Assembly: GCF_019967995.1 (NCBI RefSeq)
Contig: NZ_CP065377.1
Span: 744,001-808,000 of the forward strand
Length of the DNA stretch: 64,000 nt
From: Faecalibacterium prausnitzii
GTDB lineage: Bacteria > Bacillota > Clostridia > Oscillospirales > Ruminococcaceae
Direction: 5' to 3'
The position numbers were made by a program, and so were the translations under genes. Under the pieces are notes generated by a model, which was given only the letters and a program-made list of their open reading frames with translations, made no database searches and was not told where the DNA came from. Positions 42,166 to 50,395 of this stretch are shown piece after piece (the stretch's first letter is position 1; every line of letters begins with the position of its first letter).

Positions 42166-44009
42166 CGAAAGCAGAACTCTACCAGAAAGCCTGTATGCTG
42201 CCGCTGCTGCCCGGTGTGTATATCATCCGGGATAAGACCGACACCATCATCTATATCGGCAAGGCCAAGCGGCTGCGCATCCGGGTGAGCCAGTATTTTC
42301 GGGAGGGGGTCCCCCACGACAACAAGGTCAGCCAGATGATAGCCCACGCCTATGCGTTCGACGTCATCGTCTGCCAGAGCGAGTTCGAGGCGCTGGTGCT
42401 GGAAGCCAGCCAGATCAAGGCCCACACCCCCAAATATAACATCCTGCTGAAGGACGACAAGGGCTACAGCTATATCAAGGTGACGAAAGAGCCGTGGCCG
42501 CGTCTGTCCTTCACGCTGCAAAAGGAGGACGACGGCGCAGAGTATCTCGGCCCGTACACCTCCAGCTTTGCGGCCCGGCAGATGGCGGAAACGGCGATGG
42601 ATGCCTTTCTGCTGCCCCGGTGCAATAAGCGCTTCCCGCAGGACTGCGGCAAAGGGCGCCCCTGCCTGAACGCCCACATCGGCAAGTGCATGGCGGTGTG
42701 CAGCGGCAGGATCAGCTGCGAAAACTACAATCAGGCCGTCAAGAGCGCGGTGCACCTCATCCGCTACGGCAAAAAGGACATCCTGAAAACGCTGAACGAG
42801 CGGATGCAGGAAGCGTCTGACCGGCTGGAATTTGAGACGGCGGCTCTGCTGCGGGATCAGATCAACGCCATCACCAAGGTGACGGCGGGCCAGAAGGTGG
42901 TCGTGGACCCGGATGTGGAGATGGACGTGGTGGCGCTGGCCGGGACCCCCAGCAGCGTCTGCGCGGCGGTCCTGCGCTTCCGCGAGGGGCGGCTGACGGA
43001 CAAGCGGGAATTTCTCTTCCACGATACCGCCGACATCGCGGCGGTGCGGGAGGAGTTCCTGCCCCGCTATTATCTGGACGATGAGCAGATCCCCAAGGTC
43101 ATCGCGGTGGACGAGCTGCCGCCGGACAGCGATGCACTGCAGCAGGCCCTGAACGAAAAGCGGGGGAGCGAGGTGCAGCTGTATGTCCCCCAGCGGGGCG
43201 ACAAGGCGCACCTGGTCGAGATGGCCCACACCAACGCCGTGGAGCGTCTGGCGCGGGAGAGCGGCCGCTATGCCCGCGAGGAAAAGCTGCTGGATGAGAT
43301 GGCACAGGTGCTGGGTCTGCCAAAGCCGCCCCGCACCATCGAGAGCTACGATATCTCCAACTGGGGCGACGGTTCCAGCGTCTGCGGCATGGTGGTCTTC
43401 CGGGACGGCAAGCCCTACAAGACGGGCTACCGGAAGTTCAAGATGCAGACGGTGCTGGGCACCGACGACTACGCTTCGCTGGCCGAGACGGTCTCGCGCC
43501 GGGCGGCGGCCTACGAACGGGTTCATGAGCTGGCCGCCCATGGGCAGGCCAGCGAGGATTACTTCGGCGAGAAGCCGGACCTGCTGCTGATGGACGGCGG
43601 CAAGGGCCAAGTCAGCGCGGCCAAGGCGGCGCTGGCGGGCACCAAGCTGGCGGATGTGCCGCTGTTCGGCATGGTCAAGGACGACCACCACCGCACCCGC
43701 GCCATCGTGGACAGCGAAGGCCGGGAAATCGCCATCAACATGAACCGGGGAACATTCACCTTCATCACGGCCATCCAGGACGAGACCCACCGCTTTGCCA
43801 ATGCCTACCGCAAGCAGCAGATGAAGAAAAAGAGCTATTCTTCCACCCTGACCGAGGTGCCCGGCGTTGGGCCGAAGACGGCCAGAGCGCTGATGGCGCA
43901 GTTCAAGAGCGTGGGGGCAGTCCGGGAAGCAACACCGGAACAGCTGGAGAACACGCCCGGCGTGGGGAAGCAGATGGCAAAGAGCATTTACGAGTATTTT
44001 CATACCTGA
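42162..44009 (+). CDS. uvrC: Excinuclease ABC subunit C
   Basis: A 615-residue nuclease making both incisions in nucleotide excision repair. N-terminal GIY-YIG domain (PGVYIIRDKTDTIIYIGKAKRLRIRV), a central UVR motif (about 200-235), the C-terminal RNase H-like nuclease (ESYDISNWG, LLMDGGKGQ) and a helix-hairpin-helix end (EVPGVGPKTARALM). All parts are complete. The start overlaps the upstream small gene. Confidence 0.97.
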   Translation: MTKAELYQKACMLPLLPGVYIIRDKTDTIIYIGKAKRLRIRVSQYFREGVPHDNKVSQMIAHAYAFDVIVCQSEFEALVLEASQIKAHTPKYNILLKDDKGYSYIKVTKEPWPRLSFTLQKEDDGAEYLGPYTSSFAARQMAETAMDAFLLPRCNKRFPQDCGKGRPCLNAHIGKCMAVCSGRISCENYNQAVKSAVHLIRYGKKDILKTLNERMQEASDRLEFETAALLRDQINAITKVTAGQKVVVDPDVEMDVVALAGTPSSVCAAVLRFREGRLTDKREFLFHDTADIAAVREEFLPRYYLDDEQIPKVIAVDELPPDSDALQQALNEKRGSEVQLYVPQRGDKAHLVEMAHTNAVERLARESGRYAREEKLLDEMAQVLGLPKPPRTIESYDISNWGDGSSVCGMVVFRDGKPYKTGYRKFKMQTVLGTDDYASLAETVSRRAAAYERVHELAAHGQASEDYFGEKPDLLLMDGGKGQVSAAKAALAGTKLADVPLFGMVKDDHHRTRAIVDSEGREIAINMNRGTFTFITAIQDETHRFANAYRKQQMKKKSYSSTLTEVPGVGPKTARALMAQFKSVGAVREATPEQLENTPGVGKQMAKSIYEYFHT

Positions 44010-44012
44010 CGC

Positions 44013-44051
44013 AAAAGAGGACGGCCCGCAGAGCGGGCCGTCCTCTTTTGA
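44013..44051. terminator. Strong terminator between uvrC and the ABC operon
   Basis: An 18-base perfect stem, CAAAAGAGGACGGCCCGC with its complement around three bases; the CAAAAG/CTTTTG base makes it work in both directions. Confidence 0.92.
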
Positions 44052-44061
44052 TGATGTGATG

Positions 44062-44910
44062 TTAATTTTCCGAGGAGATGTCCTGACCGAAGTATTTTTC
44101 GCTCAGCTCCTTGAGGGTGCCGTCGGCGCGGAGCTCGTCGATGGCGTTGTTGATGGCTTCCAGCAGGGTGGCGCTGGCATCGCCCTTGCGCAGGGGGATG
44201 GCCACGTGAGAGGACTCCTCGGTCTGGGCGACGATCTTGAAGTCGGCGTCCGGATGGACGTTCAGATAGTCGTAGAAGGAGACGTCGGCGTTCAGGGTCG
44301 CGTCGATGCGGCCGGCGGTCAGCAGCTGGATGGTCTCTTCCAGCGTGTCGATGCCCTGCACAGTAGCGCCGTAGCTCTCGGCCAGCTCCATATAGGTGGA
44401 GGCCAGGCTGTTGGCGGTGGTCTTGCCCTTCAGGTCTTCGAAGGTCTGGATGGTATCATTGTCCTTCTTGACGGCAAGGGCGGTGTGGATGTAGCCGTAG
44501 GGGGTGGTGAAGTCGTAGGTCAGAGCGCGCTCGTCGGTGACTTCGACGCCGTTGCAGACCATGTCATAGCGGCCTGCATCCAGACCGGCGAACAGGCTGT
44601 CCCAGTCGCTCTCGACATATTCCGGTTCCACGCCCAGCTTCTCGGCGATGGCGCGGGAGACTTCGACATCGTAGCCGACGAGGGTGTCGCTCTCGTCGTG
44701 GTAGCTCCAGGGCTGCCAGGCACCTTCCAGTGCCACGATGAGCTTGCCGCTGGCCTGGATGGCGGCAAGCTGGTCAGCAGCCTCAGCGGATTCGCTCTTG
44801 GAACTCGAATTGCTGTTCGAACTGGGCGCGTTGGAAGAGCAGCCGGACAGGGTGAGCACACCGGCAGCAGCCAGAACGCTCATCAGGGAGATAAAGGTTC
44901 TTCTTTTCAT
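44062..44910 (-). CDS. Amino-acid ABC transporter substrate-binding lipoprotein
   Basis: A 282-residue SBP family 3 protein. A signal with KRRTF and lipobox LSGC (Cys23 or so) is followed by a Ser/Asn-rich linker and a binding domain with DTLVGYDVEVSRAIAEKLG and the phosphate-type loop LNADVSFYDYL. Cystine/glutamine-type ligands are common in this group. ATG 44910 follows AAAGGAT. It is last in the operon after permease and ATPase, unlike the first ABC operon where the binding protein leads. Confidence 0.92.
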   Translation of the reverse strand: MKRRTFISLMSVLAAAGVLTLSGCSSNAPSSNSNSSSKSESAEAADQLAAIQASGKLIVALEGAWQPWSYHDESDTLVGYDVEVSRAIAEKLGVEPEYVESDWDSLFAGLDAGRYDMVCNGVEVTDERALTYDFTTPYGYIHTALAVKKDNDTIQTFEDLKGKTTANSLASTYMELAESYGATVQGIDTLEETIQLLTAGRIDATLNADVSFYDYLNVHPDADFKIVAQTEESSHVAIPLRKGDASATLLEAINNAIDELRADGTLKELSEKYFGQDISSEN

Positions 44911-44953
44911 GGTATCATATCCTTTCGAAAATAGGAGAATCAAATGGAATAAA

Positions 44954-45769
44954 TTATGCGTGCTGCGAGATCTTCTGCAAAAATTCGCGGGTGCGCTCCT
45001 CCTTCGGGTTCGCAAAGAACTCCTGCGAGGGGGCCTGCTCCACGACGACGCCGTTTTCCATGAAGACGGTCTTGGAAGAAACGTTCCGCGCAAAGCCCAT
45101 CTCGTGGGTGACGACCAGCATGGTCATCCCCTCCTCGGCCAGCTGGCGCATGACCGAGAGCACTTCGCCCGTCAGCTCCGGGTCCAGGGCCGAAGTGGGC
45201 TCATCGAAATAGATGATCTCCGGGTCGGTGGCAAGGGCGCGGGCGATGGCCACCCGCTGCTGCTGGCCGCCGGAAAGCTGGCGGGGATAGGCGTCTGCCC
45301 GGTCGGCCAGACCGACCTTTGTCAGCATCTTCCGGCCGATGGCGTCCGCTTCTGCCTTGGGCATTTTACGGGCCACGACTAGCCCTTCGGTGACATTTTG
45401 CAGGGCGGTCTTGTTCCGGAACAGGTTGTAGTTCTGGAAGACGAAGGCCGTCTTTTTGCGCAGGCGGGCGATGTCGGCGCCGGAGATCCTGCTGAGGTCG
45501 AAGGTCTCGCCGTCAAAGGTCAGGCTGCCGCTGTCGGTGGGCTCCAGAAAGTTCAGGCAGCGCAGAAGGGTCGTCTTGCCGGAACCGCTGGGGCCGAGGA
45601 TGGCGACGACGTCGCCTTTTTCCACGGTCAGGTCCACGCCCCGGAGCACGTCCAGTGTGCGGATCACCCGGCGGGCATGGCCGCGCGGGAACGGCCCGAT
45701 GTGAAAATGTGGTTTTTCGTCATAGGTGCGAAAGGATTTGTGGATGTTCTTGATCTCTAACATGGCCAT
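44954..45769 (-). CDS. Amino-acid ABC transporter ATP-binding protein
   Basis: A 271-residue GlnQ-type ATPase with Walker A GPSGSGKTT, signature LSGGQQQR, Walker [13 protein letters not shown] and THEMGF. An insert of about 20 residues (EKPHFHIGPFPRGHARRVI) precedes Walker A, where most relatives continue directly. AAAGGGG precedes the ATG by eight bases. Middle gene of the operon. Confidence 0.92.
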   Translation of the reverse strand: MAMLEIKNIHKSFRTYDEKPHFHIGPFPRGHARRVIRTLDVLRGVDLTVEKGDVVAILGPSGSGKTTLLRCLNFLEPTDSGSLTFDGETFDLSRISGADIARLRKKTAFVFQNYNLFRNKTALQNVTEGLVVARKMPKAEADAIGRKMLTKVGLADRADAYPRQLSGGQQQRVAIARALATDPEIIYFDEPTSALDPELTGEVLSVMRQLAEEGMTMLVVTHEMGFARNVSSKTVFMENGVVVEQAPSQEFFANPKEERTREFLQKISQHA

Positions 45770-45785
45770 GATGCGTTCCCCTTTC

Positions 45786-46469
45786 TCACTGGAAGCCGTG
45801 GGCGTTCAGCTGACGCTCCAACAGGCTCTGCAGCTTGGTGACGACCGTGCAGAACAGCAGATAGACCACGGCGACCTCGCAGTAGATGGGCAGAAAAATG
45901 TAGGTGCGGGCGGCAACGCGCTGGCCGGCCATGAACAGTTCGGCGACCGTGATGTTCGATGCCAGCGAGGTGTCCTTGATCATGCCGATGAGCGAGTTGG
46001 ACAGGGCAGGCACCGCCGTGCGCAGCGCCTGCGGCAGCACGATGCGGCGCATGATCTGCCACCAGGTCATGCCCACGCAGTAACCGGCTTCCAGCTGGCC
46101 CTGGGGCACACTTTCCAGTGCGCCGCGCATGGTCTCGGCGCAGTAGGCCCCCTCGTTGATGGCAAAGGCGATGACGGCTGCCGGGAAAGCGTCCAGCATG
46201 ATGCCGACGCTGGGCAGGCCGTAGAAGATGATGAACAGCTGCACCAGCAGCGGTGTGCCGCGGATGACCCAGATGTAGAACCGGGCCAGCTGGCGCAGCA
46301 CCGGCACATTGGCGTACTGCACCAGCGCCACCACCACGGCCAGCACCATGGCAAGGCTGAAGGAGATGAGGGTCAGCGGGATGGTCATGGTGAGGCCCGC
46401 CGACAGGATGCGGGGCAGCGCTTCCCACAAAACGTTGGCTGTGCGGTTGGAAAGAATGGCTTCGAGCAT
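45786..46469 (-). CDS. Amino-acid ABC transporter permease
   Basis: A 227-residue HisMQ-type permease with about five helices and the coupling loop QLEAGYCVGMTWWQIMRRIVLPQALR. First gene of the operon, with a good promoter at 46573-46601. The next gene starts 16 bases after its stop. Confidence 0.92.
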   Translation of the reverse strand: MLEAILSNRTANVLWEALPRILSAGLTMTIPLTLISFSLAMVLAVVVALVQYANVPVLRQLARFYIWVIRGTPLLVQLFIIFYGLPSVGIMLDAFPAAVIAFAINEGAYCAETMRGALESVPQGQLEAGYCVGMTWWQIMRRIVLPQALRTAVPALSNSLIGMIKDTSLASNITVAELFMAGQRVAARTYIFLPIYCEVAVVYLLFCTVVTKLQSLLERQLNAHGFQ

Positions 46470-46572
46470 TTGAAAAAACTTCCTTATCTGAAAAAAAGAA
46501 CCTGCGGAGGTTTGATGAGAGACCTGAAAAGGAGCGTTCGGGCAGGGAATATCCTATAATTCCTACCAGAAT

Positions 46573-46601
46573 ACTATAACATGTTTTTCCAATCGGCGCA
46601 A
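46573..46601 (-). promoter_or_regulatory. Promoter of the second amino-acid ABC operon
   Basis: On the minus strand TTGCGC (complement of 46596-46601) and TATAGT (complement of 46573-46578) are 17 bases apart. Confidence 0.6.
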
Positions 46602-46677
46602 TTCGTTTGGGCAAATCCCCTGTTATTCCTAAAATCGCGGGGAAACACGCGCTAACTTTGTGCAGTCTGGCAAGGAG

Positions 46678-46706
46678 TTGACGTTGCAGGCGGTTTCGTG
46701 TACAAT
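46678..46706 (+). promoter_or_regulatory. Promoter of gpsA
   Basis: TTGACG at 46678-46683 and TACAAT at 46701-46706 with a 17-base spacer. Confidence 0.75.
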
Positions 46707-46784
46707 GAGACCAGACGAGCCGCCCACTGCGGCGCACAACAGGCCCGCGACGAAAGCCGCGCGGCAGATTCGGAGGATTTGAAC

Positions 46785-47816
46785 GTGACGAAACAGAAAA
46801 TCGGTATCCTGGGTGCGGGCACCTGGGGCATGGCTCTGGCACGGATGCTGTGCGTGAGCGGGAACGATGTGCTGGTCTGGTCTGCCATCGAAAAGGAGAT
46901 CGACGCCCTGTCGAGCACCCGCGTGCACCCCAATCTGCCCGGAATGAAGATCCCGAAGGAGCTGCGCTTTACCAAGAGCGTGGAGGAAGTGTGCCGGGAC
47001 AAGGACATCCTGCTGTTTGCGGTGCCGTCGGTCTTCGTGCGCTCCACGGCTGCCAAGGCCCGGCCCTATGTGGCCGAGGGGCAGATCATCGTGGATGTGG
47101 CCAAGGGCATCGAGCCGGACACCCTGTACACCATGACGGAGGTTCTGGCCGATGAGCTGGGCCGGGAGGGCGGCCCGAAGAAGGTGCACCTGGTGGCGCT
47201 GTCTGGCCCCACCCACGCCGAAGAAGTGGCCATCGACCTGCCCACCACCATCGTCTCGGCCAGCCCGGACGTGGAGGCGGCACAGTTCGTGCAGGAGGTG
47301 TTCTCCAACAGCGTCATGCGCGTCTACACCAACGAGGACATCAAGGGCGTGGAGCTCAGCGGTGCCATGAAGAACGTCATCGCGCTGGGCGTGGGCATCT
47401 CCACCGGCCTGGGCTACGGGGACAATGCCCGCGCTGCCCTCATCACCCGCGGCATCGCGGAGATCGCCCGGCTGGGCGTGGCCATGGGCTGCAACGTCCA
47501 CACGTTCGCGGGTCTGGCGGGCATCGGCGACCTCATCGTCACCGCGACCAGTATGCACAGCCGCAACAACCGTGCCGGCATCCTCATCGGCAAGGGCGAG
47601 ACGCCGGAACAGGCCGTCAAGGAAGTCGGCATGGTGGTCGAGGGTATGAACGCCCTGCCCGCCGCGCTGGAACTGGCGGAGCGGTATCAGGTGGAAATGC
47701 CCATCGTGCAGACTGTGAACGCCATCGTCAACGAGGGCATGGGCGCGGCAGAAGCCGTCCGCACCCTGATGGACCGCGACCCCAAGAACGAGCTGCCCAA
47801 GGGGTACGAGAAGTAA
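46785..47816 (+). CDS. gpsA: NAD(P)H-dependent glycerol-3-phosphate dehydrogenase
   Basis: A 343-residue enzyme that reduces dihydroxyacetone phosphate to sn-glycerol 3-phosphate for phospholipids. The Rossmann start GILGAGTWGMALA, the catalytic Lys of GAMKNVIALGVG and GLAGIGDLIVTATS are clear. GTG 46785 was chosen because GGAGG lies eight bases upstream; the open frame runs 87 bases further into the promoter. Confidence 0.96.
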   Translation: MTKQKIGILGAGTWGMALARMLCVSGNDVLVWSAIEKEIDALSSTRVHPNLPGMKIPKELRFTKSVEEVCRDKDILLFAVPSVFVRSTAAKARPYVAEGQIIVDVAKGIEPDTLYTMTEVLADELGREGGPKKVHLVALSGPTHAEEVAIDLPTTIVSASPDVEAAQFVQEVFSNSVMRVYTNEDIKGVELSGAMKNVIALGVGISTGLGYGDNARAALITRGIAEIARLGVAMGCNVHTFAGLAGIGDLIVTATSMHSRNNRAGILIGKGETPEQAVKEVGMVVEGMNALPAALELAERYQVEMPIVQTVNAIVNEGMGAAEAVRTLMDRDPKNELPKGYEK

Positions 47817-47831
47817 ACCCACAACGCAAAC

Positions 47832-47906
47832 AAAGACTGCTGCATTCCTCATTCCGGCATCGCAGAGGCGGTGCCCGGAGCGTGGAAAGGTGCGGCAGTC
47901 TTTTTG
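47832..47906 (+). terminator. Terminator after gpsA
   Basis: AAAGACTGC pairs with GCAGTCTTT, with further pairs inside a long loop, followed by T residues. An AT-rich stretch and an extended -10 box (TGGTATACT at 47986-47994) for the next gene follow. Confidence 0.7.
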
Positions 47907-48028
47907 TTTTGCCGAAAAATTCAAAAAATATCTCAAATATTTTACCAAAATAACACCCGAAAGGGTAGTAAGACGAAACGGTTTCTGGTATACTGACCTT
48001 GTATGAAAGTTTATGAGGGGGAGTTTTT

Positions 48029-48826
48029 ATGCCTTCGACCTATGCACACCGCTGCTTTGGCGCGGATGTTCTGACCCAGCTGCCGGAAGCGCTCCAGAAG
48101 AAGATCGAGCCGTACCGTGCGCTGTACGATATGGGCCTTCACGGGCCGGACCTGCTGTTCTACTATAAGGCGCTGCAGTCCAACCCGGTGAACCGGCTGG
48201 GCAATGCCATGCACGAGCAGCCGGGCACCGTCTTTTTTGAGCGGGCGCGCGGCGTGATCCGGAACGCCAAAAACCGGGATGCCGCGCTGGTGTATGCGCT
48301 GGGGTACATCTGCCATTTTGCGCTGGACAGCACCTGCCACCCTTATGTGGAGCAGTACGTCCGCACCAGCGGCGTGAGCCACTGCGAGATCGAGACGGAA
48401 TTCGACAACCAGCTGCTCCGCCGGGAGGGCCGCGACCCGCTGCACGACCTGACGGCCAGCCACATCCAGCCCAGCCGCATCTGGGCGAATGTGGTGGCAC
48501 CCTTCTATGAGGGCGTCACGGTGGATGAGGTCTATCGGGCCATGACCGGCATGGTCTTCGTACACAAGATGCTGCTGGCTTCGAACCCGGTCAAGCGCTG
48601 GGTGGTGCTGACGGCCATCCGGGCAGCGGGCAAATGGGAGTTCATGCATGGGCTGGTGGCGAACCCGCAGCCGAACCCGCAGTGCACCGAGAGCGGAAAG
48701 CAGCTGGATGCGCTGTACCAGAGCGCCATCCCGCTGGCGGTGCGGCTCATCAACGAGTACGTGGCCGGGCTGGACACCGATGCGCCGCTGGATGCGGCTT
48801 ATCAGCACACCTTTGGAGAGAATTGA
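48029..48826 (+). CDS. Zinc-dependent phospholipase C-like protein
   Basis: A 265-residue all-helical protein of the zinc-dependent phospholipase C family, with the metal-binding pattern HFALDSTCHP (about 92-101), an early STYAHRCFG and MGLHGPDLL. Clostridial relatives include alpha-toxin, but this protein has no signal peptide and lacks the C2-like domain, so a cytoplasmic housekeeping role is more likely than a toxin role. GAGGGGG precedes the ATG. Confidence 0.85.
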   Translation: MPSTYAHRCFGADVLTQLPEALQKKIEPYRALYDMGLHGPDLLFYYKALQSNPVNRLGNAMHEQPGTVFFERARGVIRNAKNRDAALVYALGYICHFALDSTCHPYVEQYVRTSGVSHCEIETEFDNQLLRREGRDPLHDLTASHIQPSRIWANVVAPFYEGVTVDEVYRAMTGMVFVHKMLLASNPVKRWVVLTAIRAAGKWEFMHGLVANPQPNPQCTESGKQLDALYQSAIPLAVRLINEYVAGLDTDAPLDAAYQHTFGEN

Positions 48827-48834
48827 GAGGGACT

Positions 48835-50091
48835 ATGGAACAAAACAAAAAATTCAGCCTGACCGGGCTGGAACGCGCATGGATCTTATACGATGTCGGC
48901 AACTCGGCCTTTGTGCTGCTGGTGGCGACGCTCATCCCCATCTTTTTCAACGCTCTGGCGGAAGAAGGCGGCCTGAGCTCCGTGGAATATCTGGCATACT
49001 GGGGCTATGCGGCCTCGGCTGTGACCATCATCACGGCGGTGCTGAGCCCCATCCTCGGCACACTGGCCGATACGCGGGGCTTCAAAAAGCCCATCTTCAT
49101 CCTCTGCCTGGTGGTGGGCGTGGCCGGCTGCTGCGCCATGGGCTTGGCCAAGACCTGGCTGCCCTTCCTGCTCATCTTCGTCTTTGCGAAGGTGGGCTTC
49201 TCCGGCAGTCTGGTGTTCTATGATTCGATGCTGAGCGATGTCACCACCCCGGACCGGATGGACGTAGTCTCCTCCCGCGGGTATGCGTGGGGCTACATCG
49301 GCAGCTGTGTGCCCTTTGTGGTCTGCCTGGCGCTGGTGCTGGGGTCCGGGGCCATCGGCCTGAGCCAGATGACGGCGCTGAACATCGCGCTCTTCATCAC
49401 GGCGGCGTGGTGGCTGGCAATGACCCTGCCCCTGCTGAAAACCTACCGGCAGCTGCATTATGTGGAGGTGGAGAAACACGCCATCCGGCAGAGCTTTGCC
49501 CGCATCGGCCACACGCTCCGCCACTTGCACGAGGACAAGCAGGTGTTCTGGTTCCTGCTGGCGTTCTTCTGCTACATCGACGGCGTCTACACCATCATCG
49601 ACATGGCCACGGCCTACGGCACTGCGCTGGGGCTGGACACCACCGGCCTGCTGCTGGCGCTGCTGGTGACCCAGATCGTGGCGTTCCCGTCGGCGCTCAT
49701 CTTCGGGCGGCTGTCGGCGAAGTATCCGTCTACCACCCTCATCCCGGTCTGCATCGCGGCCTATGCGGGCATCGCGCTGTTTGCGTTCTTCCTGACCCGG
49801 CAGTGGCAGTTCTGGGTGCTGGCCTTCGTCGTGGGGATGTTCCAGGGCGGTGTGCAGGCGCTCAGCCGCTCCCACTTTGCCAAGATCATCCCGCCGGAGA
49901 AGTCGGGCGAGTATTTCGGCCTGTTCGACATCTGCGGCAAGGGGGCATCCTTCCTGGGCACCATGATCGTCAGCGTGGGCAGCCAGCTGACCGGCAGCGC
50001 CAATGTGGGCGTCGGCTCGCTGATCGTGCTGTTTGTTGTGGGCTTTGTGCTGTTCCGGGTGTCTTGCAAAGAGGGAGTTATTACGGAGTAA
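48835..50091 (+). CDS. MFS transporter, UMF1/Atg22-like
   Basis: A 418-residue membrane protein with 12 helices. The start SLTGLERAWILYDVGNSAFVLLVATLIPIFF and the late MFQGGVQALSRSHFAKIIPPEKSGEYFGLFDICGKGAS are typical of the UMF1 group, related to the yeast vacuolar exporter Atg22. ATG 48835 follows GAGAGGG; the open frame upstream lies inside the preceding gene. Substrate unknown; an amino-acid exporter is possible. Confidence 0.9.
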   Translation: MEQNKKFSLTGLERAWILYDVGNSAFVLLVATLIPIFFNALAEEGGLSSVEYLAYWGYAASAVTIITAVLSPILGTLADTRGFKKPIFILCLVVGVAGCCAMGLAKTWLPFLLIFVFAKVGFSGSLVFYDSMLSDVTTPDRMDVVSSRGYAWGYIGSCVPFVVCLALVLGSGAIGLSQMTALNIALFITAAWWLAMTLPLLKTYRQLHYVEVEKHAIRQSFARIGHTLRHLHEDKQVFWFLLAFFCYIDGVYTIIDMATAYGTALGLDTTGLLLALLVTQIVAFPSALIFGRLSAKYPSTTLIPVCIAAYAGIALFAFFLTRQWQFWVLAFVVGMFQGGVQALSRSHFAKIIPPEKSGEYFGLFDICGKGASFLGTMIVSVGSQLTGSANVGVGSLIVLFVVGFVLFRVSCKEGVITE

Positions 50092-50154
50092 TGTACTCTT
50101 TTGCGCACGGTCTTTATGAATGCGCATGACTCCTATCAAAATCGGCCCTGCCGG

Positions 50155-50201
50155 AAAAATCGGAAAAGCGTTTGCGCCGACTGGCGCACCGCCCGATTTT
50201 T
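50155..50201 (+). terminator. Terminator after the MFS gene
   Basis: AAAAATCGG pairs with CCGATTTTT, with the inner stem TGCGCC/GGCGCA. Confidence 0.75.
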
Positions 50202-50227
50202 CTGGTTGGGCCTTCTTCTTTGGGGTC

Positions 50228-50317
50228 ACTAGGGGCGAGTAGCCCCTAGTTCGTGCCTCCCGCGCCTCGAAAGTAGCGGGTGCTTTTCTGGTTCTCTTTT
50301 GGCACGCAAAAGAGAAC
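50228..50317. repeat. Two perfect hairpins in a 300-base gap
   Basis: ACTAGGGGC/GCCCCTAGT (50228-50250) and GTTCTCTTTTG/CAAAAGAGAAC (50291-50317) are perfect inverted repeats without T-runs. They may belong to a second intergenic repeat family. The rest of 50092-50395 holds the terminator above and the promoter below, but no gene. Confidence 0.5.
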
Positions 50318-50333
50318 ATTCCCGTATTGTTTG

Positions 50334-50362
50334 TTGCGTCTTACAGGGAGGCGTGATACAAT
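50334..50362 (+). promoter_or_regulatory. Promoter of the M16C peptidase
   Basis: TTGCGT at 50334-50339 and TACAAT at 50357-50362 with a 17-base spacer. Confidence 0.65.
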
Positions 50363-50395
50363 AAACAAAAATCTATTTGAAAAAGGAGAATCCCA

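Noticed and set aside
48029..48826. Zinc phospholipase C-like protein as a toxin
   Set aside because: No signal peptide and no C-terminal membrane-binding domain.
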